A stretch of 6,592 bases of DNA from positions 1 through 6,592 of the forward strand of contig JAUWZT010000195.1 in assembly GCA_030615145.1 (NCBI GenBank), read 5' to 3'. Under the pieces are notes generated by a model. The model worked only from the letters and a program-made list of their open reading frames with translations. It did no database searches and was not told where the DNA came from. The DNA is from Promethearchaeota archaeon (GTDB lineage Archaea; Asgardarchaeota; Lokiarchaeia; Sigyniarchaeales; SOKP01). Below, one piece after another: positions 1 through 5,796 of this stretch. The translations under genes were made by a program, and so were the position numbers. Each line of letters begins with the position of its first letter. Position 1 is the first letter of the stretch.

Positions 1-146
1 TCTCTATATGTCTTTCCTGCTGATCTGGGTGATGCTGCAACATCTACGATTTCAAACCATGGATGTCCAATCAATAGCCTAATATAATTTTGACCAACGA
101 TCCCGGTAGCTCCTAAAATACCAACTTTAATTTTTTCAGAAGACAT
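1..146 (-). CDS. asd: Aspartate-semialdehyde dehydrogenase, N-terminal 48 residues (cut by window edge)
   Basis: Reading the minus strand from the ATG at 146-144 gives 48 residues before the window ends. They contain the NAD(P)-binding Rossmann start KVGILGATGIVGQ (residues 7-19), followed by HPWFEIVDVAASPRSAGKTY (residues 28-47). The glycine-rich GATGxVGQ loop followed by HPWFE and ASxRSAGK is what I recognise from archaeal/fungal-type Asd. The enzyme reduces aspartyl-phosphate to aspartate semialdehyde in the cytoplasm, the branch point to lysine, threonine, methionine and isoleucine. The catalytic cysteine and the dimerisation domain lie outside the window. An AT-rich TATA-like stretch lies about 20-26 bases upstream on the same strand, consistent with a leaderless start at this ATG. 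The gene is divergent from the rest of the window. N-acetyl-glutamyl-phosphate reductase (ArgC) has a similar N-terminus, but the HPWFE/RSAGK stretch favours Asd. Confidence 0.85.
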   Translation of the reverse strand, partial: MSSEKIKVGILGATGIVGQNYIRLLIGHPWFEIVDVAASPRSAGKTYR

Positions 147-164
147 ATTAGTTTGAGTTTATAT

Positions 165-172
165 TATATTTT
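165..172 (-). promoter_or_regulatory. TATA-like box for asd
   Basis: On the minus strand the sequence reads AAATATAA, within a longer alternating A/T run at about 158-172, roughly 20-26 bases ahead of the asd ATG at 146. This is the distance expected for an archaeal TATA box driving a leaderless or near-leaderless transcript. It is inferred from composition and position only. Confidence 0.4.
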
Positions 173-224
173 TGACCTCTTAAATGAGCGTTTATTGAAT
201 AATTTTATTAAATTCTTTTTGTTA

Positions 225-232
225 TTTTATTA
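225..232 (+). promoter_or_regulatory. Possible TATA-like box for the helical-repeat gene
   Basis: TTTTATTA lies in a T/A-rich run (about 214-234), with its start 35 bases before the ATG at 260. A purine-rich GAAAGG follows at 235-240, but it is 19 bases from the start codon, too far to be a normal ribosome binding site. The 113-base region between the divergent asd and this gene therefore seems to hold two back-to-back promoters. It is a weak assignment because the whole region is AT-rich. Confidence 0.3.
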
Positions 233-259
233 TAGAAAGGAAAAAACAAACGATAAGAG

Positions 260-1621
260 ATGCTGAATAGAGAAACAGATTTATTAAAGGAAGCAGAAAA
301 GTTGGAAAATCAATCGAAAATCGCTGAGAGGGATAAAAATTACGAATTGGCGATTTCAGTTTTAATGCAAGCAAAAGATAATTACACTAAATTAGGATTA
401 ACTGGGCAAGTTTCAATAATTATAAAAGAAATTGTTAGGTTGAAACATTTACGAAGAGATGAAAAAAGTTCGTTACAAAGGTATGGAGGAGATCAAGAAA
501 AGATAGAATCTAAAACTCAGTTTAAATCAAGCTTAGAAAAATTAGAAGAAATGAAATCCGAGAACACTCAAATATCGGAAGCAAATGGTAATGTAATTCT
601 AGAAAAAGCTCGAAATTTAGCTCTTGAAGATAAATATGAAGACTCACTAAAATTATATAACGAAGCCTATAGCATATTTAAGCATCTCGAATATGATTAT
701 GAGTGTAAACAAATTTTGTGGCAAATAAATGAGATAAAAGATTATCAACGCATGGCAGAATTTCGAAAATCTAGAGGAGTTCCTATAAATTTAAAAGATA
801 TCGTAGCTTTAGCTTCTGCTGAGAGAAGAAGGCAAAGAATACAACAAGGTTTAGGAGTTAAAACTCGGCCAGTTGAAATCGAAGAATATAAACATACCAA
901 AAGAAATGATTCAAATACAACGCGTCCTAAAGCTTCTAAATTACTTGAACAGATGAAATTAACTGAGAAAAGAAATGAAGAACTTAAGAAAACATCACTG
1001 TCTTATGTGAAAGAGCAACAACAGAATTTTTCGACCAAATGGAAAGAAAAGCAGGATAAGATTCAAATGCTACGAGAGGAAAAAAAGCAAAAGGATGAGT
1101 TAATCGCTAAAGGACAAGAACTATTAGAAAAAGGAAACCAGAAACTTAAACAAAAACAATACGACGAAGCAAAAGCCTTTTATACTCAAGCAATTGAATT
1201 ATTTACTCAGCTTGGCTGGCACAATCAGATAGGCATTTTGCAAAAAGAAGTGTCAAATTTGGATATGTATAAGAAAGAAGAAGAAAAGAAAGTAGAAATC
1301 GCAAGATTAAATAAATTAAAACAGGAGCAAGAATTTCAAAACAGGGTTTCAAAAGTAATGAGTGAGAAACAAAGACACAGCGAGAAATTACAACAACGGC
1401 ACACCGCTTTGTCTCCAGATATTAGGAGTAAGATTGAAAAGATAAAACTGGTTCAACTAAAGGCTGAAAAGGAAGAAAGTTCAAATAATTTCTCGAGAGC
1501 CTTGGCAAGATATCAGTACATCCTTGAATTATACCAATCAATTCCTAAAGAAAGCATCGATTTATCAAAAAAAGTCTCAGAAGTAGAGCAGAAGATTATA
1601 GATTTAAAAGCGAAATCGTAA
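260..1621 (+). CDS. Coiled-coil protein with four TPR/MIT-like helical-hairpin units
   Basis: I do not recognise a named family. The 453-residue product is soluble, highly charged (rich in K, E and Q), with no signal peptide or membrane segment. Four diverged units of about 50 residues share the pattern of a helix, a short turn with D/K-x-Y, a second helix with A-x-x-x-Y-x-x-A, and a third helix ending in a hydrophobic heptad. They lie at about 12-64 (DKNYELAISVLMQAKDNY), 114-162 (DKYEDSLKLYNEAYSIF), 288-337 (KQYDEAKAFYTQAIELF) and 399-449 (NNFSRALARYQYILELY). Between them are a basic, probably flexible stretch (about 166-225, with ERRRQR at 188-193) and long predicted coiled coils (about 225-285 and 336-382). 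Such units resemble tetratricopeptide repeats or MIT domains, which bind protein partners, so a scaffold or adaptor role is a reasonable inference but not shown. Nog1 follows 53 bases downstream on the same strand. The ATG at 260 has no clear ribosome binding site. Confidence 0.75.
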   Translation: MLNRETDLLKEAEKLENQSKIAERDKNYELAISVLMQAKDNYTKLGLTGQVSIIIKEIVRLKHLRRDEKSSLQRYGGDQEKIESKTQFKSSLEKLEEMKSENTQISEANGNVILEKARNLALEDKYEDSLKLYNEAYSIFKHLEYDYECKQILWQINEIKDYQRMAEFRKSRGVPINLKDIVALASAERRRQRIQQGLGVKTRPVEIEEYKHTKRNDSNTTRPKASKLLEQMKLTEKRNEELKKTSLSYVKEQQQNFSTKWKEKQDKIQMLREEKKQKDELIAKGQELLEKGNQKLKQKQYDEAKAFYTQAIELFTQLGWHNQIGILQKEVSNLDMYKKEEEKKVEIARLNKLKQEQEFQNRVSKVMSEKQRHSEKLQQRHTALSPDIRSKIEKIKLVQLKAEKEESSNNFSRALARYQYILELYQSIPKESIDLSKKVSEVEQKIIDLKAKS

Positions 1622-1641
1622 TATTTTTGGCTTAGGCTTCT

Positions 1642-1655
1642 TTTAGGTAACTAAT
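1642..1655 (+). repeat. Copy 1 of a 14-base motif following a stop codon
   Basis: TTTAGGTAACTAAT begins 21 bases after the helical-repeat gene's stop. It matches 13 of 14 bases with the sequence at 2737-2750, which begins 22 bases after the Nog1 stop. The function is unknown: it could be part of a transcript 3' end signal or, here, an upstream part of the Nog1 promoter. Confidence 0.4.
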
Positions 1656-1674
1656 AAATTTAATTTTGACTTTC

Positions 1675-2715
1675 ATGAAGAACCCTTTTTTATCCTTTTT
1701 TCACGTCCCTAATTCAAAAGAACTCTTAGATATAGCCTTCAAGAGAGCTATGAAAAGTAGCGCTCAAGTCTCTAAAAATGCCCCTATTCTTCTCAAGGCG
1801 AAAAAAAAAGAATCTAAACGGATCAAAGTTGCCATTGAAGAATTGTTAGCTCGGATTTTAACCATTATTAAGAGCGTCCCGATGATTGAAGAATTACCCG
1901 ATTTTTACAAAGAGTTAGCTTCACTTTTAGTTGATGTTGACGAATTAAAATTGACTCTGGGTAAATTAAACGGAATCTTACCATTAATGAGAAAAATACA
2001 ACGAGAACACTCAAAGAAACTAAGCCAAATTGAAACTCCTAAAGATGCCGACCGGATACGAAGGGCTGCGTTTGGTAGAATATCTTCAATTATTAATAAA
2101 CAGAATCCTAATCTGGAATATTTAAACAATATTAGAGGCCGTTTAAAAGAAATCCCCTCCCTCGATTATACATTGCGTAGTATAGTTGTTGCAGGTTACC
2201 CTAATGTTGGTAAAAGTAGTTTTGTTAAGCAAATATCTACAAACAAGAGAATTGAAGTGCAAGAGTACCCCTTTACTACCAAAAAACTGATTATGGGACA
2301 TTTTCGAATCGAAAAACGTTATAATCAAATCAAGTTACAATTTTTAGACACTCCAGGAATCTTAGATCGCCCAATGTCTAAGAGAAACAACATTGAGCTC
2401 CAAGCAATTCTAGCACTTCGGCTAATATCAGATTTAATTATTTTTATGTTTGATCCCACGCCCTCATGTGGCTATTCAATTGATTCGCAATTAGATTTAT
2501 ACCATGAAATTAAAAATAATTTTACAAAAGAAGGAAAAATCGACATAATAATTGTATTCAATAAAATGGATTTAGCCAGTTCAGAAGAAATTAAATCTCT
2601 TAGAAATAGGTTAAATATTGAAGAAAATGATTGCTTTTTAATTAACGCCTTATCCGGAGAAAATTTAGATTTGTTAAAAGAATTTTTAATAAAGCGTTAT
2701 AGCAGTAATGAATGA
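1675..2715 (+). CDS. Nog1-family GTPase (archaeal ribosome-assembly GTP-binding protein)
   Basis: The product is 346 residues from the ATG at 1675. An in-frame TTG at 1666 is possible, but the ATG gives MKNPF, which fits the usual start of archaeal Nog1 proteins. The first ~165 residues are a helical N-terminal domain, as in the Nog1 family. The G domain follows with every motif intact: G1 GYPNVGKSS (174-182), the G2 region YPFTTK (198-203), G3 DTPGILDRP (225-233), G4 NKMD (296-299) and a G5-like NALSGE (324-329). The segment DPTPSCGYSIDSQ (260-272) is a Nog1 hallmark. Eukaryotic Nog1 acts in large-subunit assembly, and the archaeal homologues are presumed to do the same in the cytoplasm. The protein ends just after the G domain, without the long eukaryotic C-terminal extension, which is normal in archaea. 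It may be cotranscribed with the upstream gene (53-base gap) or use a weak AT-rich promoter at about 1653-1663. Obg/DRG GTPases are the nearest alternatives and fit less well. Confidence 0.92.
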   Translation: MKNPFLSFFHVPNSKELLDIAFKRAMKSSAQVSKNAPILLKAKKKESKRIKVAIEELLARILTIIKSVPMIEELPDFYKELASLLVDVDELKLTLGKLNGILPLMRKIQREHSKKLSQIETPKDADRIRRAAFGRISSIINKQNPNLEYLNNIRGRLKEIPSLDYTLRSIVVAGYPNVGKSSFVKQISTNKRIEVQEYPFTTKKLIMGHFRIEKRYNQIKLQFLDTPGILDRPMSKRNNIELQAILALRLISDLIIFMFDPTPSCGYSIDSQLDLYHEIKNNFTKEGKIDIIIVFNKMDLASSEEIKSLRNRLNIEENDCFLINALSGENLDLLKEFLIKRYSSNE

Positions 2716-2736
2716 AAATCAAACTTTTCCCTTATC

Positions 2737-2750
2737 TTTAGGAAACTAAT
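2737..2750 (+). repeat. Copy 2 of a 14-base motif following a stop codon
   Basis: TTTAGGAAACTAAT begins 22 bases after the Nog1 stop and is followed by four more T bases and then A. It differs in one base from the copy at 1642-1655. The core AACTAATTTTT (2744-2754) occurs again at 6375-6385, about 30 bases after the last MaoC stop. A transcription-end or 3' processing signal is a possible reading. Confidence 0.4.
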
Positions 2751-2803
2751 TTTTATCAAACATAAACATTATTTATTATTTTACAAAATTATTCTATTAG
2801 AAA

Positions 2804-2811
2804 TTTTTATA
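2804..2811 (+). promoter_or_regulatory. TATA box for the VOC gene
   Basis: TTTTTATA starts 31 bases before the ATG at 2835, with a purine-rich GAAA just upstream (2800-2803) in the BRE position. The identical 8-mer precedes the first MaoC gene at 5267-5274 at nearly the same distance. The box overlaps the alternative upstream ATG at 2811, which argues that the transcript starts downstream of that codon. Confidence 0.6.
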
Positions 2812-2834
2812 TGCTTAGTCGGAGAAAAATAATT

Positions 2835-3305
2835 ATGGAAGAATTTAAGATCAATTTTGGTAATCTAAAAGTAGATCAGCTAGGATTTGTGTATAAAGAT
2901 ATTGAAAAACAGGCTAAGATTTTTGAAACACTCTTTAACGTACCGAAATTTGCAATTATACCAGAAACTACGGACATCGTTAAATATAGAGGAAAAGATG
3001 GAGAAGCTAACACCAAAGTAGCTTTAAGCCGACATTTAGGGATACAAATTGAATTAATACAGCATATTAGTGGAGACTCCATTTATAAAGAATTTATAGA
3101 TCAAGGGAGGGAAGGATTTCATCACATTAGTCTATTTATTGAAAACATTGAAGCTTATATCGAGTATTTCGAAAACCAAGGATACGAGATGATTTATTAT
3201 GGGACGATCGGAAAACGAGTTTATGCTTATTTTGATACGGAAGAAACGCTAGGAATGCACTTTGAAGTTCAAGAAACTGGAAAAAGAAGAAAAAAAACAA
3301 CTTAA
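2835..3305 (+). CDS. VOC-superfamily protein, glyoxalase / methylmalonyl-CoA epimerase-like
   Basis: The product is 156 residues from the ATG at 2835. An in-frame ATG at 2811 would add 8 residues but lies inside the TATA box, and the shorter form begins close to the domain. Two beta-alpha-beta-beta-beta modules are visible: VDQLGFVYKDIEKQ (13-26) opens the first and FHHISLFIENIEAYIEYF (95-112) the second. Aligning by eye with the family, the metal ligands would be Gln15, Glu73 (in IQIELIQ), His97 and Glu144 (in MHFEVQE). Methylmalonyl-CoA epimerase normally has His at the first position. The Q/E/H/E set instead matches that of human glyoxalase I. Methylmalonyl-CoA epimerase interconverts the (R) and (S) forms of methylmalonyl-CoA, while glyoxalase I isomerises thiol adducts of methylglyoxal, so the substrate cannot be fixed from sequence. 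No mutase or carboxylase gene is adjacent. The C-terminus is a basic tail (KRRKKTT). Membership of the superfamily is secure, the exact reaction is not. Confidence 0.82.
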   Translation: MEEFKINFGNLKVDQLGFVYKDIEKQAKIFETLFNVPKFAIIPETTDIVKYRGKDGEANTKVALSRHLGIQIELIQHISGDSIYKEFIDQGREGFHHISLFIENIEAYIEYFENQGYEMIYYGTIGKRVYAYFDTEETLGMHFEVQETGKRRKKTT

Positions 3306-3356
3306 AACTTTAAATTGTCATTTAATTCTATTCTTACACATGAATTTTTATTAGAA

Positions 3357-3364
3357 TTTTTTAA
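3357..3364 (+). promoter_or_regulatory. Possible TATA-like box for mfnF
   Basis: TTTTTTAA starts 25 bases before the mfnF ATG at 3382, with AGAA just upstream. The T-run also sits about 50 bases after the VOC stop, so it could instead, or also, be a U-rich termination tract for that gene. No ribosome binding site is visible before mfnF. Confidence 0.35.
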
Positions 3365-3381
3365 TTGTTTAAATTACAGTT

Positions 3382-4461
3382 ATGAAAGCTAAATATATTT
3401 TAGGGGTCGATATTGGAGGAGCAAATACTAAGGCTGCTTTACTTCAAATTGAAAGCGATAACATACTTAAGAGTTTTTCTTATATTGAATATTTTCCTTT
3501 CTGGGAGAAAACCTTGCATGACATTCCTGCTATGCTTGTGAGAGTTGTAGAAAAAATAATTATACAAAATAATTTATTATTAAGAGATGTAACTTTTATT
3601 TCAATAACAATTACTGCTGAACTCTCAGATGCTTTTCAGACTAAGAGAGAAGGAATATTAACGATAGTAAACGCTTTAGAACAAATCTTTGAAAAGGAAA
3701 AAATGTTTTTTATTAACAACAAAAATGAATTCAGCAGCTTCGATCAGGTTAAATCAGATCCAATTTCAGTCGCAGCAGCAAATTGGGTATCAACTTCATT
3801 ATTTTTAGGTAAATTCGTTCCCAACTGCATTTTAATTGATGCGGGTTCAACAACTATAGATTTGATTCCAATTTATGATTCAATTCCCGTAACAAAGGGT
3901 AAAGATGATATTTCAAGAATGATGAATCACGAGTTAATTTATACTGGAGGTTTAAGAGCTACAATTCCGTCAATTACTCATTTCGTTCCATATAATGGAA
4001 AATTAATAAGAATCTCTTTTGAAAAATTCTCCCTAATCTCTGATGTACACTTAATTTTAGGGAATATAACTCAAGATGAATATATTAATGACACAGCAGA
4101 CAACCGGTCAAAATCTTTAGAGGATTGTTTCGCTCGACTTTCTAGGATACTATGCATGGATATAGAAACCATATCAAAGGAAGATTTAAAGAGAATTGCC
4201 GAATTCATTTATGAAAAGCAATTAGAGATTATTTCAATTGAGATTAAAGAATTTATGATTGATCTTATTGAAAGATTTCCCGAATTCGAAACAACACCTC
4301 AATTTGTTATCACAGGTTCATCAGCAGATTTCTTAATTAGAAGAACTCTGTTAAAATTAGGATATAAAAATATTTCAAATTATGAGGAAATAACCAGTAT
4401 TCCCGATCAAAATAACTCTTCAGCTCTTGCGGTTGCAGGAGCTCTTTATTATCAGTTATAA
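3382..4461 (+). CDS. mfnF: MfnF-like methanofuran biosynthesis protein (hydantoinase/oxoprolinase-like family)
   Basis: This 359-residue protein has an actin-like ATPase layout: GVDIGGANTKAAL (8-20, phosphate-1 loop), ITAELSDAFQTKREG (77-91), LIDAGSTTIDLIPI (151-164, phosphate-2 loop), YTGGLR (187-192), DEYINDTAD (232-240) and ITGSSADF (310-317, nucleotide-side loop). This order matches the family annotated as H4MPT-linked C1-transfer pathway protein, or MfnF. In methanogens MfnF joins the diphosphate of 5-(aminomethyl)-3-furanmethanol to gamma-glutamyltyramine to give the APMF-Glu core of methanofuran. The next gene, 14 bases downstream, is the mfnE-like kinase that makes that diphosphate, which strongly supports the call. 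The length is in the family's usual range and the motifs are complete, so the gene looks intact. The cofactor carries formyl groups at the entry of the archaeal C1 pathway. The main uncertainty is that related family members of unknown substrate share these motifs. Confidence 0.85.
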   Translation: MKAKYILGVDIGGANTKAALLQIESDNILKSFSYIEYFPFWEKTLHDIPAMLVRVVEKIIIQNNLLLRDVTFISITITAELSDAFQTKREGILTIVNALEQIFEKEKMFFINNKNEFSSFDQVKSDPISVAAANWVSTSLFLGKFVPNCILIDAGSTTIDLIPIYDSIPVTKGKDDISRMMNHELIYTGGLRATIPSITHFVPYNGKLIRISFEKFSLISDVHLILGNITQDEYINDTADNRSKSLEDCFARLSRILCMDIETISKEDLKRIAEFIYEKQLEIISIEIKEFMIDLIERFPEFETTPQFVITGSSADFLIRRTLLKLGYKNISNYEEITSIPDQNNSSALAVAGALYYQL

Positions 4462-4475
4462 GGCGTTATAAAAAA

Positions 4476-5204
4476 ATGGTAATCCAATCGGCTATATTCA
4501 AAATTGGTGGAAAAATTTTAGGTAATAGTAAGAATCTAATAAATACTATTGCTCAATTTACTCAATTATTTGAAGATAACATTATTAATAAAATAATATT
4601 AATTCCAGGTGGCGGATTATTAGCAAATTTCGTGAGAACTATTTACAGTGAATTTCAATTTAGTGATGAACTCGCACATTGGATGGCTATTTATTCCATG
4701 GATTTCAATGGAATAGAATTAAAAAGAAAATTTCCTCATTTAAAAATGTATAATGACTATGAAAAAATAGAAAAGGAACGCAAGGTTATCTCGATATTTT
4801 TACCTTATAAGTATCTAAGAAATGAAAATGAATTACCACATGCTTGGGATGTTACTTCAGATTCAATTGCCTTATATCTTGCTAAAAGATTTAAGATGAG
4901 TGAGTGTTTTTTAATTAAAGATGTAGAAGGGATTCTTGACTCAAGAAAAAATGTCCTAAAAGAAATTTCGACTGTTAAGTTTAGAAAATTTAAACAAGAA
5001 GGAAAATTCAAAGAAACTAATAACAAGGATTTAGAACTAAAAGTTAGAACAAGACCAGTTGATTCCTATATCTTAACACTAATAGATAACTACAAAATTC
5101 CATGTATAATACTAAATGGAGCAAATCCAGAACCTAGAATTTTAAATTATTTTTTATTTCCAAATATGGAAGATAAAGTATATACAAAACTATTTTCGGT
5201 TTAA
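4476..5204 (+). CDS. mfnE: MfnE-like amino acid kinase-family enzyme of methanofuran synthesis
   Basis: This 242-residue protein has the amino acid kinase fold signature: FKIGGK (8-13), IPGGG (43-47), HAWDVTSDSIALY (122-134), KDVEGI (148-153) and NGANPEPRI (214-222). The WDVTSDSIA motif together with a KDVxGI loop is typical of archaeal MfnE proteins. MfnE phosphorylates [5-(aminomethyl)-3-furyl]methyl phosphate to the diphosphate, using ATP, one step before MfnF. The gene begins 14 bases after mfnF and is surely in the same transcript. The only candidate ribosome binding site is a weak AGGCG at 4461-4465. The segment between the KDVEGI loop and VDSY (about 154-196) is lysine-rich and may be a little longer than usual. 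The C-terminus lacks the glycine I would expect near the last strand. Other members of the kinase family (acetylglutamate kinase, UMP kinase) fit less well and have no mfnF partner. Confidence 0.85.
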   Translation: MVIQSAIFKIGGKILGNSKNLINTIAQFTQLFEDNIINKIILIPGGGLLANFVRTIYSEFQFSDELAHWMAIYSMDFNGIELKRKFPHLKMYNDYEKIEKERKVISIFLPYKYLRNENELPHAWDVTSDSIALYLAKRFKMSECFLIKDVEGILDSRKNVLKEISTVKFRKFKQEGKFKETNNKDLELKVRTRPVDSYILTLIDNYKIPCIILNGANPEPRILNYFLFPNMEDKVYTKLFSV

Positions 5205-5266
5205 CCATTAATGAAAGTTTTAATTAAATTGAACTTAAAATATAATTAATATAATATTTAAAGTCA

Positions 5267-5274
5267 TTTTTATA
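5267..5274 (+). promoter_or_regulatory. TATA box for the MaoC gene pair
   Basis: TTTTTATA starts 28 bases before the ATG at 5295 and is identical to the box before the VOC gene. No Shine-Dalgarno sequence precedes that ATG, so the first MaoC gene is probably read from a leaderless or very short-leader mRNA. Confidence 0.6.
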
Positions 5275-5294
5275 CAATTAAGAGTGAAATCATT

Positions 5295-5795
5295 ATGGAT
5301 ATTGAAGAAATGAAAAAAAACGCAGAATTTTTAATAAACAATATGAAAGGGATGGAAATCCCTGGATCTACTACTATAAATATTAGATATAGAAATATGG
5401 TTAATTTCGCTAAAGTATATGGCATATCTGAACCAAAATATATTGGATCAGAGGAGGAAGGTGTTGTTGCGTGTCATGCGTTTGCAAATTATTTTACTAT
5501 TAAAGCTATTTATAAATTGCTTTTAGGATTTAAATTGAATCAGGATGGTAAAGAACGTGGAATAATGCTTGATCCAGGTAAACTCTTACATGCTGGTAAT
5601 CGATACAATTGGGAAGGATGCGTTGATGTTAAAACCGGAGATAAACTAACTGTCACGGGAAAATGCACTGATGTAAAGCTAGTAGAAAAAAATATGATGT
5701 TGTTTGCTGATTTTTTAGTACATGTTAAAAATCAAAATGACGAGCCAGTTTGTAATATTACAATATCTGCTGGATTTCGTAAAGGAGGGTATTAA
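5295..5795 (+). CDS. MaoC-like dehydratase, N-terminal-type (non-catalytic) hot-dog subunit
   Basis: The 166-residue product resembles the FAS1-like/MaoC N-terminal dehydratase domain, as in the HadA/HadC subunits of mycobacterial hydroxyacyl-ACP dehydratases. Supporting features are a helical start, a hot-dog-type segment around FAKVYGISEPKY (38-49) and the conserved KLLHAGNRYNWEG (96-108) followed by VKTGDKLTVTGKCTD (112-126), the counterpart of LLHGxQ...VxxGD in that domain. The catalytic Asp-x4-His pair of hydratase-2 proteins is missing: the equivalent stretch reads GISEPKY. It is therefore most likely a structural or substrate-binding partner of the next gene, which has the active site and begins one base after this stop. 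The two together would equal one double-hot-dog enzyme. The leaderless-type promoter at 5267-5274 fits the ATG at 5295. The substrate is unknown; an acyl-CoA is more likely than acyl-ACP in an archaeon. Family assignment is good, the pairing is inferred. Confidence 0.75.
   Translation: MDIEEMKKNAEFLINNMKGMEIPGSTTINIRYRNMVNFAKVYGISEPKYIGSEEEGVVACHAFANYFTIKAIYKLLLGFKLNQDGKERGIMLDPGKLLHAGNRYNWEGCVDVKTGDKLTVTGKCTDVKLVEKNMMLFADFLVHVKNQNDEPVCNITISAGFRKGGY
5784..5789 (+). promoter_or_regulatory. Shine-Dalgarno site for the second MaoC gene
   Basis: GGAGGG lies inside the last codons of the upstream gene and ends 7 bases before the ATG at 5797, an ideal spacing. It is the only strong ribosome binding site I see in the window. 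It decides the start at 5797 over the in-frame ATG at 5722, which would overlap the upstream gene by 74 bases. Confidence 0.85.
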
Positions 5796-5796
5796 A

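Noticed and set aside
147..259. Possible riboswitch or small RNA between the divergent asd and helical-repeat genes
   Set aside because: Only 113 bases, very AT-rich, no stable stems visible; the TATA-like boxes on both strands account for it.
1666..1674. TTG start for Nog1 three codons upstream of the ATG
   Set aside because: The ATG at 1675 gives the MKNPF start expected in archaeal Nog1, and no ribosome binding site supports the TTG.
1905..2328. Minus-strand open frames across the Nog1 gene
   Set aside because: They lie antisense to a gene with all GTPase motifs intact, and their products are low-complexity and Ser/Phe/Ile-rich with no recognisable domain.
1675..2715. Nog1 apparently truncated compared with eukaryotic homologues
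   Set aside because: Archaeal members normally end soon after the G domain; the C-terminal extension is eukaryotic.
5212..5250. Short open frame MKVLIKLNLKYN in the mfnE-MaoC spacer
   Set aside because: Twelve codons, no ribosome binding site, ordinary AT-rich composition; expected by chance.
5722..5796. 25-residue N-terminal extension of the second MaoC gene from the ATG at 5722
   Set aside because: It would overlap the upstream gene by 74 bases, whereas GGAGGG at 5784-5789 is ideally placed for the ATG at 5797, where the family-typical N-terminus begins.
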